Of a DNA stretch of 64,000 nt, positions 1 through 7,345 are shown piece by piece; within the stretch, counting starts at the first letter, position 1; the number at the start of each line of letters is the position of its first letter. The DNA comes from Lichenicola sp050954785. Lineage in GTDB: Bacteria; Pseudomonadota; Alphaproteobacteria; Acetobacterales; Acetobacteraceae. The DNA lies in NCBI GenBank assembly GCA_050954785.1, contig JBPBQO010000001.1, forward strand, positions 124,001-188,000. The letters run 5' to 3'. The translations under genes and the position numbers were made by a program. Below the pieces are notes generated by a model, which worked only from the letters and a program-made list of their open reading frames with translations, was not told the origin of the DNA and searched no databases.

Positions 1-53
1 TCCCGACGACCGAGCCGAACCGATCCGGATGGCGTCATCCTCAGATTAAGTGA
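1..53 (+). CDS. 3' tail of an upstream gene (partial)
   Basis: The third frame is open from the left edge and ends in TGA at 51-53. This stop overlaps the GTG start of parA by four bases (GTGA), a coupling pattern used repeatedly in this window. Only about 16 codons are visible, so the product cannot be read from sequence. By synteny it could be rsmG, which commonly precedes parA in alphaproteobacteria; that is inference only. A second frame also stays open and stops at 47-49. Confidence 0.3.
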   Translation, partial: PTTEPNRSGWRHPQIK

Positions 54-916
54 AATCAGGCGTGTCAGTGAGCCCGACCGGGCGGCCGGCCGGTAAATCC
101 GGTGCAGCCTCATCCAATGTTTCTCCCCACATCATCGCCATTGCCAACCAGAAAGGTGGCGTCGGTAAAACCACGACCGCAATCAATCTGGCGACCGCTT
201 TGGCTGTCGCCCGCTATCGGGTTCTGCTGATCGATTTGGATCCGCAAGGCAACGCGTCGACCGGCCTCGGCATCGACTATGCCAACCGTCGCGCAGGCAG
301 CTACGCGCTGATGGCGGAAAATCGATCCGTCGACGAATTGGCCTGCGCCACGCTGGTTCCACTGCTGTCGCTGGTGCCGTCCGACAATGAGTTGGCCGGT
401 GCCGAGATCGAGCTCGTCGACATGGAGAAGCGTGAATATCGCCTGGCCGAGGTTCTCTCGCCGCCGGATGCGCCACTCGCGTACGACTTCATCCTGATCG
501 ACTGCCCTCCCAGCCTGGGCCTGCTGACCCTGAATGCGCTGGTTGCAGCCCATTCCGTGCTGGTGCCGCTGCAGTGCGAGTTCTTCGCCCTGGAAGGCGT
601 CAGCCAGCTCATCCGCACGGTTGAACGGGTCAGGCGCGCCTTCAACTCGAACCTGCATGTGCAGGGCCTCGTGCTGACCATGTTCGACCGGCGCAACAAC
701 CTGTCCGAACTGGTCGCCGCCGATGCCAGGGGCTTTTTCGGTGAGCAGGTGTTCGAAACGGTGATCCCGCGCAACATCCGGATTTCCGAAGCCCAAAGTT
801 ACGGCAAGCCGGCACATCTGTATGACGCCAAGTCCAGCGGCGCCCTCGCTTACGACCGGCTCGCCCAGGAACTGCTCACCCGGACCAACACACCCGCCCC
901 AGGACATGCACCATGA
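50..916 (+). CDS. parA: ParA chromosome-partitioning ATPase
   Basis: This 288-residue protein is a ParA/Soj ATPase that works with ParB to segregate the chromosome origin. The deviant Walker A motif KGGVGKTT is at about residues 35-42, followed by a Walker A' region with DLDPQGNAS and a Walker B-like stretch ILIDCPPSLG near residue 150. Length is slightly above the usual 260 because of a roughly 25-residue polar N-terminal tail. The start is GTG at 50. The stop overlaps the parB start by four bases, so the two are translationally coupled. Position beside hemE and a probable oriC supports the chromosomal rather than plasmid form. Confidence 0.96.
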   Translation: MKSGVSVSPTGRPAGKSGAASSNVSPHIIAIANQKGGVGKTTTAINLATALAVARYRVLLIDLDPQGNASTGLGIDYANRRAGSYALMAENRSVDELACATLVPLLSLVPSDNELAGAEIELVDMEKREYRLAEVLSPPDAPLAYDFILIDCPPSLGLLTLNALVAAHSVLVPLQCEFFALEGVSQLIRTVERVRRAFNSNLHVQGLVLTMFDRRNNLSELVAADARGFFGEQVFETVIPRNIRISEAQSYGKPAHLYDAKSSGALAYDRLAQELLTRTNTPAPGHAP

Positions 917-1809
917 GCGCCAAGAAGGACGCCCACGCGCCCCGTCTCGGCAGAGGCCTTGCTGCCCTGCTCGGCGACAACCCAGCATCCGCCAAGGGTA
1001 GTTCGTCGGGTGCCGCCATCAACACGCTTCCCGTCGAGTTGCTCGAGCCCGGTGCATTCCAGCCACGCCAGATCATGGAGCAGGAACCGCTCGAGGAACT
1101 GGCGGACTCGATCCGGTCCAGGGGCATCCTGCAGCCGATCCTGGCTCGTGTGCATCCAGACGATCCGAGCCGCTACCAGATCATTGCCGGTGAGCGGCGC
1201 TGGCGTGCAGCCCAACTGGTCGGGCTGCACGAGGTGCCGGTCCATATCCGCGCGTTGACCGATGCGGATGCGATGGCCGCCTCCCTGGTCGAGAACCTGC
1301 AGCGTCGCGATCTCAACGCGATCGAGGAGGCCGAAGGCCTGCAGCGCCTGATGGGCGAATTCTCGATGACCCAGGAAGAGCTTGCCGGCGCCGTCGGCAA
1401 GTCGCGCAGCCATGTCGCCAACACCATGCGCCTGCTGCAACTGCCGTTGTCGGTGCGACGCGACGTGATGAAGGGGGACCTGTCAGCCGGCCATGCACGC
1501 GCCCTGATCGGGCATCCCGACCCTGCCAAGGCGGCCATGGCTGTCATTGCCAAGCGCCTGACCGTGCGGCAGACCGAGGCGCTCGCGCAGGCTCACGTGA
1601 CTGCCAGTAAAATCGCTCCTGCCAGTGCACGCATGCCGATCAACCAGCGTGAAGGCAAGGATCCGGAGATCGACGCGCTGGAACGCGACCTGCGCGAGAA
1701 GCTCGGCCTGCGTGTGGAAGTGCAATTCAACGGTCGTGGCGGCCAGCTTCGCATCCATTACGAGACGCTCGATCAGCTCGACGGCGTGCTGCGCCTGCTC
1801 AACACTTGA
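913..1809 (+). CDS. parB: ParB centromere-binding protein
   Basis: This 298-residue protein has the ParB/Spo0J layout: an LGRGLAALLG N-terminal motif that contacts ParA, then the CTPase motifs GERRWRAA (about residues 93-100) and ENLQRRDLN (about 128), then a helix-turn-helix in the MTQEELAGAVGKSRSHV region near residue 155, and a C-terminal dimerisation segment. The family binds parS sites near the origin and spreads as a CTP-dependent clamp. Its ATG lies in the parA stop (ATGA overlap). No convincing parS site was seen in this window. Confidence 0.96.
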   Translation: MSAKKDAHAPRLGRGLAALLGDNPASAKGSSSGAAINTLPVELLEPGAFQPRQIMEQEPLEELADSIRSRGILQPILARVHPDDPSRYQIIAGERRWRAAQLVGLHEVPVHIRALTDADAMAASLVENLQRRDLNAIEEAEGLQRLMGEFSMTQEELAGAVGKSRSHVANTMRLLQLPLSVRRDVMKGDLSAGHARALIGHPDPAKAAMAVIAKRLTVRQTEALAQAHVTASKIAPASARMPINQREGKDPEIDALERDLREKLGLRVEVQFNGRGGQLRIHYETLDQLDGVLRLLNT

Positions 1810-1937
1810 GGCCTGCAGACCAGCTAACCAGCCGATCCCGCAGTTAATGCCGGCGCCCCACTTGCCCCAGCCCCGCGCACGCTGCTATAGCGCCGTCTCC
1901 CGTAGGGGAACCCGGCTTCGGCCAGGTTCGACAATGG

Positions 1938-2013
<76 letters not shown>

Positions 2014-2047
2014 CCACCTTTCGGAAATCTTTCAATTCTGCCCAGTT

Positions 2048-2497
2048 TCAAAAGGGCTGTACGATCGCCATGATGACGATCACCAGCATCAGAACCGTCG
2101 GCACCTCGTTGGCCATCCGGTAGAAGCGTTGTGGCCGCTGGTTGCGGTCCAGCAGGAAGTCCTTCCGCCAGCCGGCACAGGCACCATGGAACGCCAGCAT
2201 CAGAACCGCGCTGGAGAGCTTCACGTACCACCAGCCAGCATGCCAATCGACCGCACCCGGGGTCAGCACCATCAGCGTCCCGAAGAATACCGCGGACATC
2301 ATCGCCGGTGTGGTGATCTGGCGCAGCAACCGCCGCTCCATCACCTTGAAGCCCTCGCTCTGCGCCGAGCCCTGTTCGACCGCGCAGTGATAAACGAACA
2401 GCCGCGGCAGATAGAACAACCCGGCCATCCACGCGATCACCGAGATCACATGGAACGCCTTCTCCCACAGCAGATACGGCCCTAATGCCGCGATCAT
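2048..2497 (-). CDS. hemJ: HemJ-type protoporphyrinogen oxidase (membrane)
   Basis: The 149-residue protein has four predicted membrane helices and the HemJ signature: a conserved His within AFHVISVIAWMAGLFYLPR near the N-terminus, LPRLFVYH, and a conserved Lys in WWYVKLSSAVLMLAFHG. HemJ oxidises protoporphyrinogen IX to protoporphyrin IX in the inner membrane and is the usual enzyme in alphaproteobacteria lacking HemG/HemY. It lies seven bases after hemE on the same strand, so the two late haem-biosynthesis genes form one operon. Older annotation would call it a CopD-family or UPF0093 protein. Confidence 0.9.
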   Translation of the reverse strand: MIAALGPYLLWEKAFHVISVIAWMAGLFYLPRLFVYHCAVEQGSAQSEGFKVMERRLLRQITTPAMMSAVFFGTLMVLTPGAVDWHAGWWYVKLSSAVLMLAFHGACAGWRKDFLLDRNQRPQRFYRMANEVPTVLMLVIVIMAIVQPF

Positions 2498-2504
2498 GAA
2501 CGGG

Positions 2505-3569
2505 TCACGCGCGGCGGACCTGTTCGATCAGGCGACCAACCTCGTCCGGCGAGGTCTGCGGCAGCACGCCGTGACCCAGGTTGAAGATATGCGGCCGGCC
2601 CCGCAGCGTCTGACGGATACGCTCGACCTCGCGGGTCAGGCCGTCCCCGCCGGCCAGCAGGCACAACGGATCGAGATTGCCCTGCAGTGCGACATTGTCC
2701 GGAACCAGCGTCGCAGCCAGGGCCAGATCCGCCGACGTATCGAGCGCCAGGGCATTCACGCCGGTCGCTTTCGCATACTGGCCGACCAGCAATCCGCCCA
2801 GCCGCGGGAATCCCACGATCGGCACCGTCGGATGATGCCGCCTGATCTCGTCGATGATCAGCCGGCTTGGCTCGATCACGTAGCGCTGGAACTGCGGCGG
2901 CGGCAGCAGGCCGGCCCAGCTATCGAACAGCATGACCGCCTCTGCGCCGGCCTCGATCTGCGCGCACAACATCGTGGCGGTCGCCTGTGCCAGCAGCTCG
3001 ATGAGCCGGTCGAACAAAGCCGGTTGCTCATAAGCCATCCGCCGCGGTTCCAGGAAGTCGCGCGAACTGCCGCCTTCGACCATGTAGCAGGCGACGGTGA
3101 ACGGCGATCCGGCGAACCCGATCAGCGTCGTGGCGCCGGCAACACCTGCTCCGAGCACGGACTGGTCCGCTGGCGCGTCCAGGGAGCGTCTGAGACGGCG
3201 TAACGTCTCCATGATGGGGGCAGTGACGTCAGCGACGCGCTCAGGCCTCAGCCGGTCCAGATCGGCGGCCGAACGGATCGGTTCCAGCACCGGTCCGATC
3301 CCCTCGGCGAAGTGCAGCGACTGCCCCATCGCCCATGGCAGGATGAGAATGTCGCTGAACAGGATAGCCCCATCCATGCCGTAACGACGGATCGGCTGCA
3401 GCGTGATTTCGGTCGCGATGTCGGGCGTCATGCAGCGGGTGATGAAGTCCGCCTGAGCCCTGAGCGCACGGAATTCGGGCAGGTAGCGACCGGCTTGGCG
3501 CATCAACCATACCGGTGGCGGCCATACCGCTTCGCCCTGCAGAACCCGCAGTAGCCGCTTCTCGGTCAT
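2505..3569 (-). CDS. hemE: Uroporphyrinogen decarboxylase
   Basis: The 354-residue protein matches HemE in length and motifs: PVWLMRQAGRYLPEF near residue 20, the substrate-binding region DGAILFSDILILPWAMG near residue 85 with its conserved catalytic Asp, and GFAGSPFTVACYMVEGG in the centre. It decarboxylates the four acetate side chains of uroporphyrinogen III to give coproporphyrinogen III in the cytoplasm. It starts an operon with hemJ and reads away from the probable replication origin, an arrangement also known from Caulobacter and Rickettsia. Confidence 0.97.
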   Translation of the reverse strand: MTEKRLLRVLQGEAVWPPPVWLMRQAGRYLPEFRALRAQADFITRCMTPDIATEITLQPIRRYGMDGAILFSDILILPWAMGQSLHFAEGIGPVLEPIRSAADLDRLRPERVADVTAPIMETLRRLRRSLDAPADQSVLGAGVAGATTLIGFAGSPFTVACYMVEGGSSRDFLEPRRMAYEQPALFDRLIELLAQATATMLCAQIEAGAEAVMLFDSWAGLLPPPQFQRYVIEPSRLIIDEIRRHHPTVPIVGFPRLGGLLVGQYAKATGVNALALDTSADLALAATLVPDNVALQGNLDPLCLLAGGDGLTREVERIRQTLRGRPHIFNLGHGVLPQTSPDEVGRLIEQVRRA

Positions 3570-3908
3570 TGTCAGTTCGCCTGTGTCTGCATGGATCCGG
3601 CGTATCCGGTCTCGTCAGAGTGCCGTGATCTAAACATGAAAGAAGAAGAAGAAAATGGTTGGAGTCCTAGTAGGGCCTGTGGATGTCGGGGTACCCGGCT
3701 TACAAAAAACGTACCCCGCTTTCCCCACAGCGTGTACAACTCCCAACGTGCTGATCCGTCTTATCTTTCAGAAGTTATCCCGAAGTTCCTGACATGGGGC
3801 TGTGTACAACCCACCGCTATCGCCGCCGTACCGAGTCATGCACGTGACTCGGTACCCCACCTGCCCGGGAGCGATATCATCCCCGTGTACCCCAGGACTC
3901 CCACACTC
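3570..3908. other. Probable chromosomal replication origin (oriC)
   Basis: This 339-base gene-free stretch between divergent hemE and maf holds several DnaA-box-like 9-mers, none perfect against TTATCCACA: TTATCCCGA at 3775-3783, TGTGGATGT at 3678-3686 (reverse), TTCCCCACA at 3721-3729, and TGTGTACAA at 3801-3809 (reverse), each 7 of 9 or close. A purine/A-rich run near 3633-3658 could be the unwinding element. GTACCCC or its complement recurs near 3688, 3711, 3853 and 3887. The hemE-adjacent position matches the Caulobacter/Rickettsia origin, and parAB lies 2 kb away. Identification rests on synteny and motif density; no skew was computed. Confidence 0.65.
3828..3855. repeat. Long inverted repeat inside the probable oriC
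   Basis: Two perfect 11-base arms (GTACCGAGTCA and its exact reverse complement) flank a 6-base TGCACG spacer. It is the strongest palindrome in the hemE-maf gap. It could be an origin-binding-protein site or a cruciform; as a terminator it lacks a T-run. Confidence 0.75.
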
Positions 3909-4544
3909 GTGACAGACCCCTCCAGCCTGCAACGTCGGCACCCGCCGATCATCCTCGCCAGCGCGTCGTCGAGTCGGCTTGCTCTGGTACGAGCCGCCGG
4001 TCTCAGCGTGACGGTTCGGAAACCATCGGTCGACGAGGACACGCTGAAGCGGCAGGCCCAGGCAAAAGGACTACAGGCGGCCGATGCGGCACTGATGCTG
4101 GCCGAGCGGAAGGCAGAATCGGTCTCGGACCAGCCAGGCATCGATTCCGGTGCGCTCATTATCGGAGCGGACCAGCTCCTGGTGTGCGAAGGGCGCTGGT
4201 ACGACAAGCCGATCGACCCGGCGGCTGCCCGCACGCAGTTGCAGGCGTTGAGCGGCCGAACGCACGTGCTGCACACCGCGCTCGTCTGTTACAGGCATGG
4301 TGAGATGGTTTGGCGGCATGTGGCGGCACCTGCCTTGTCGATGCGTCGGCTTACCAACGCGTTCCTCGATGCTTATCTCTCTGTCGAGGCCGAGCATGTG
4401 CTGCACTGCGTCGGCGCCTATCGGCTCGAGGGACCCGGCATCCACCTGTTCGACACGGTCGAAGGCGAGCACGCCGCGATCCTGGGCCTGCCGCTGCTGG
4501 CGTTGCTGGATTTTCTGAGACAGCAGGACATGCTCATCGGCTGA
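3909..4544 (+). CDS. maf: Maf-like nucleotide pyrophosphatase
   Basis: The 211-residue protein has the Maf fold signature PIILASASSSRLALVRAAGL at its start, the GADQLLV motif near residue 88, and an SGRTHVLHTALV segment. Maf proteins hydrolyse non-canonical or modified nucleoside triphosphates; some are linked to septum inhibition. The start is placed at GTG 3909 because homologues begin just before this motif. The in-frame ATG at 3591 would add 106 unrelated residues translated from the origin-like region. The usual ori-side neighbour RP001/ppsR is not present between hemE and maf here. Confidence 0.88.
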   Translation: MTDPSSLQRRHPPIILASASSSRLALVRAAGLSVTVRKPSVDEDTLKRQAQAKGLQAADAALMLAERKAESVSDQPGIDSGALIIGADQLLVCEGRWYDKPIDPAAARTQLQALSGRTHVLHTALVCYRHGEMVWRHVAAPALSMRRLTNAFLDAYLSVEAEHVLHCVGAYRLEGPGIHLFDTVEGEHAAILGLPLLALLDFLRQQDMLIG

Positions 4545-4655
4545 GATCCGATCGATCATGTCTAAAAGCCCAGGCCCCAGGCTTGCCACCATCCCGAACC
4601 ACCGCTATACGCCGCGCACCCAAGCGCATCATGATCGGTGCGCCGACCAGACGAC

Positions 4656-4731
4656 GGGGCCATAGCTCAGCTGGGAGAGCGCCTGAATGGCATTCAGGAG
4701 GTCAGCGGTTCGATCCCGCTTGGCTCCACCA
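4656..4731 (+). tRNA. tRNA-Ala (GGC anticodon)
   Basis: The acceptor stem is GGGGCCA with TGGCTCC (one G-T pair). The anticodon stem is CCTGA/TCAGG with loop ATGGCAT, giving anticodon GGC. The T-arm contains GGTTCGATCC and the CCA end is encoded at 4729-4731. It stands alone between maf and a ferredoxin-like gene. Confidence 0.97.
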
Positions 4732-4812
4732 GTCTCTTCGTCCATGGACGAATTCTCGACATCGACCATTTGCGCGCTCGTGCGTTGAGAGACCCGGCGA
4801 GAAGGGTCCTCC

Positions 4813-5211
4813 ATGAGCAAGAAGCACAAGGCGATTTCCGGCGAAATCATCACCGCCAAAGGTCCATGGCGGGAGGTGCTGCTGGTCTGCCGCAAATGCA
4901 GCGGCAAGTTGAAGGGCGGATTCGGGCCGAAGCAAAAGGACACGTTGCCGGACGCCTTCAAGCAGGTGCTGCGTGATCTCAAACGTCGCCGCGACATGCG
5001 TGTTCTAGAGGTCGGCTGCCTCGGCGTTTGTCCGAAGGACGCGGTGACCGTGATACGCGGCAGTGCTCCGGCCGAAATGCTGGTCGTACCGGGGGGTCTG
5101 GATTTGATGCTGCTGGCAAGCCGGCTCCTCGGCTCGGCTCAACCGGCGCCGCCGATCACACCGGAACCCGAGCCTGTAGACCTGGCCCGGAATCCGACCG
5201 TCCCGGCTTGA
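4813..5211 (+). CDS. Thioredoxin-like [2Fe-2S] ferredoxin-fold protein
   Basis: This 132-residue cytoplasmic protein has four well-placed cysteines: Cys26 and Cys29 in VCRKCSGKLKGG, and Cys69 and Cys73 in GCLGVCPKD. That spacing is typical of thioredoxin-like [2Fe-2S] ferredoxins. The N-terminus is Lys-rich and the last 25 residues are Pro-rich and probably disordered. No electron-transfer partner is encoded nearby, so the role (redox carrier or metal-binding accessory) is unknown. Confidence 0.7.
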   Translation: MSKKHKAISGEIITAKGPWREVLLVCRKCSGKLKGGFGPKQKDTLPDAFKQVLRDLKRRRDMRVLEVGCLGVCPKDAVTVIRGSAPAEMLVVPGGLDLMLLASRLLGSAQPAPPITPEPEPVDLARNPTVPA

Positions 5212-5259
5212 CACCGGGCGCTCCAAACGCTTCCTGGCAACTCCGTTCGAGCACCGTCG

Positions 5260-5898
5260 ATGTTCCTCCTGCACCATCTCGACCATCTTCTCGAGCATTA
5301 CGGCTATGGCCTGGTCGGCATCATCGTCATGCTCGAAAGCATGGGTGCGCCGCTTCCGGGTGAGAGCCTGATCATCGGCACTGCGCTGTATTGCGCGGCT
5401 ACCCACAAGCTGAACATCGTCTGGGTCATCGTCGTGGCCATCGTCGGCGCGATCATGGGCGACAATCTGGGCTACCTGATCGGCCGCAGCGTCGGCTTCC
5501 GGGTTCTGGCGCGGTGGGGAGGTCGTGTCGGCCTGACCGAGGAACGGCTGTTGCTCGGCCGCTACCTGTTCCGCAAGCATGGCGGCAAGGTGGTCTTCTT
5601 CGGACGGTTCATCGCCATCCTGAGGACGTTCGCCGCATTGCTCGCCGGCGCCAACCGGATGCCGTGGCATACCTTCCTGCTTTACAACACGCTGGGGGGG
5701 ATCGGCTGGGCAGGCGGCTACTCACTTGCCGCCTATCTGCTCGGCAGCCAGGTCGAAAAGATCTCGGGCCCGCTCGGCATAGGTTTCGGCTGCGTCGCAG
5801 CACTTGTCCTCGGCAGCGGCTTCCTGTTCCTGAAACGGAACGAGAAGCGACTGACCGAGGAAGCAATGGCAGCTTCCAAGGCCGACCAGCCGTCCTGA
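5260..5898 (+). CDS. DedA-family membrane protein
   Basis: The 212-residue protein belongs to the DedA/VTT family: LESMGAPLPGESLIIGTALYC near residue 25, GDNLGYLIGRSVG near residue 67, the FFGRFIAILRTFAALLAGANRMPW block with the conserved Arg residues near residue 112, and a final helix ending in a charged tail. DedA proteins are inner-membrane lipid or undecaprenyl-phosphate flippase-like transporters that support membrane homeostasis. It follows the ferredoxin-like gene by 48 bases and may be co-transcribed. Confidence 0.9.
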   Translation: MFLLHHLDHLLEHYGYGLVGIIVMLESMGAPLPGESLIIGTALYCAATHKLNIVWVIVVAIVGAIMGDNLGYLIGRSVGFRVLARWGGRVGLTEERLLLGRYLFRKHGGKVVFFGRFIAILRTFAALLAGANRMPWHTFLLYNTLGGIGWAGGYSLAAYLLGSQVEKISGPLGIGFGCVAALVLGSGFLFLKRNEKRLTEEAMAASKADQPS

Positions 5899-5916
5899 AC
5901 GCCCGATGATGCCGGC

Positions 5917-6411
5917 TCAGACATTCGCCTGTTCCTGTTCCGGCGGCTCGTCGCCGGGCTTGTAGTACAGCGCGGCGCATTCCTGTCGCAGCACGCCTCC
6001 CGTGGCCGTCATGTCGTTGCGGAACGCGTCGTCGATGATGTCGAGCACGTCCAGGTGGCGATCCTCGAAATACATCCTGTGCACGTCCGGCCGGCTGGCG
6101 CCGTAGACGATCCGTTCGATGCTGGTCCAGATGCTGGCCATGCTGCACATGCCGCACGGTTGCAGCGTCGAATAGAGCGTGGCGCCACGTAGATCGTCGC
6201 GTTCGAGGCTCTCGCAGGCACGTCGTATCGCCACGATCTCGGCATGCGCACTGGGATCATGCCGGAGGCCGACCTCGTTGTGACCCTCGCCGATCACCTT
6301 GCCGTCGAACACGATCACACAGCCGATCGGACCGGCGCCAGGCGTATCGCGTCCGGTTTCGGCAAGGTCCAGGGCCCGGCGCATGAAGCGCTCGTCGTCA
6401 GTGGTCGTCAT
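5917..6411 (-). CDS. Nucleoside/cytidine deaminase family zinc enzyme
   Basis: The 164-residue protein shows the zinc deaminase signature: HAEIVAIRRACE near residue 53 (zinc His and catalytic Glu) and TLQPCGMCSMAS near residue 80 (two zinc Cys). It resembles guanine or cytosine deaminase-type proteins of the CMP/dCMP family; the substrate is not decided by sequence. The ATG at 6411 is chosen because an AGGAGG ribosome site lies about ten bases upstream, inside the end of the exonuclease gene. The two genes overlap by 14 bases and are probably coupled. Confidence 0.88.
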   Translation of the reverse strand: MTTTDDERFMRRALDLAETGRDTPGAGPIGCVIVFDGKVIGEGHNEVGLRHDPSAHAEIVAIRRACESLERDDLRGATLYSTLQPCGMCSMASIWTSIERIVYGASRPDVHRMYFEDRHLDVLDIIDDAFRNDMTATGGVLRQECAALYYKPGDEPPEQEQANV

Positions 6412-7246
6412 CGGGGAGAAGCCTCCTATCTGCGTCAGGCAACGGCGCCGGCGGCGTGCTGTTCCGATGGCGTCTGCTGCGAAGCAAGGCCCAGGCAGGC
6501 GCATGGTCGCTGGCGTTCCGTTCGCCGCGCACCGGTCGGTCCACCCCGGCATCGATCAGCCGGCCGGCGAGGTCCGGGCTGAGCAGGATGTGGTCGAGCC
6601 GCAATCCGGCATCGCGCGAAAAGCCCTCGCGCTTGTAGTCCCAGAAGGTCGGCAGCGGCCCGACCGGGTGGATGGTCCGCAGCGCGTCCGTCCAGCCCTG
6701 TGCCAGCAGCCGGCGGAACCCGTCTCGAACGGCCGGCTGCAGCAGCGCGTTCCGGCTCCAGGACTTGGTCGGATAGATGTCGGCGTCGGTCGGCACGACA
6801 TTATAATCGCCGGCCAGCACCACCGGCAGCCCGGTCGCGTGCAGGCTGGCTGCATGCGTGATCAGCCGCTCGAACCAGGCCAGCTTGTACTCGAACTTCG
6901 GGCCAGGCTGCGGATTGCCGTTCGGCAAATAGAGGCATGCTATCAGCACCCCATCGACCGCGGCTTCGATATAGCGTGCCTGTTGGTCGTCGGGATCGCC
7001 CGGCAGCCGGCGCCGGGTCGGCACCGGTTCACGGCCGCGCGCCAGGATCGCCACGCCGTTCCAGCTCCGCTCGCCCTGCCACACCGCCTCATATCCGGCT
7101 TCCCGGATCGCCTCCCGCGGGAAGTCGGCATGGACGGCCTTGAGTTCCTGCAGACAGGCTACATCGGGCTTTGCCGCGTGCAGCCATGCCAGCAGGTTCG
7201 GCAGCCGCCGGTCGATGCCGTTGATGTTGAAGGTGGCGATCTTCAC
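6398..7246 (-). CDS. xth: Exodeoxyribonuclease III (AP endonuclease)
   Basis: The 282-residue protein is an Xth-type exonuclease/AP endonuclease for base-excision repair. Motifs in order are KIATFNINGI at the N-terminus, CLQELKA (metal-binding Glu) near residue 35, ACLYLPNGNP near 105, GDYNVVPTD near 150, and FWDYKREGFSRDAGLRLDHILLS near 215, ending with NASDHAPAWALL (catalytic Asp-His). The GTG at 7246 directly precedes the conserved KIATFN. It leads a two-gene unit with the deaminase. Confidence 0.94.
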   Translation of the reverse strand: MKIATFNINGIDRRLPNLLAWLHAAKPDVACLQELKAVHADFPREAIREAGYEAVWQGERSWNGVAILARGREPVPTRRRLPGDPDDQQARYIEAAVDGVLIACLYLPNGNPQPGPKFEYKLAWFERLITHAASLHATGLPVVLAGDYNVVPTDADIYPTKSWSRNALLQPAVRDGFRRLLAQGWTDALRTIHPVGPLPTFWDYKREGFSRDAGLRLDHILLSPDLAGRLIDAGVDRPVRGERNASDHAPAWALLRSRRHRNSTPPAPLPDADRRLLPDDDH

Positions 7247-7345
7247 GCCCGATCGAACGCGCCGACCGGTGGCCGGGATTTGCGCGCACTGGACGCACCG
7301 AACATTCCGATAAAGAGTCGGGATGTCGCAACGCCTGGATTTGTC

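Noticed and set aside
1593..1600. TCACGTGA core inside parB as a parS site
   Set aside because: Only the central eight bases fit; the outer arms of the parS consensus do not match. The CACGTG at 3841 has the same problem.
3591..3908. In-frame N-terminal extension of maf from ATG 3591
   Set aside because: The extra 106 residues are not Maf-like and are read through the DnaA-box-bearing origin-like region; GTG 3909 immediately precedes the conserved Maf start.
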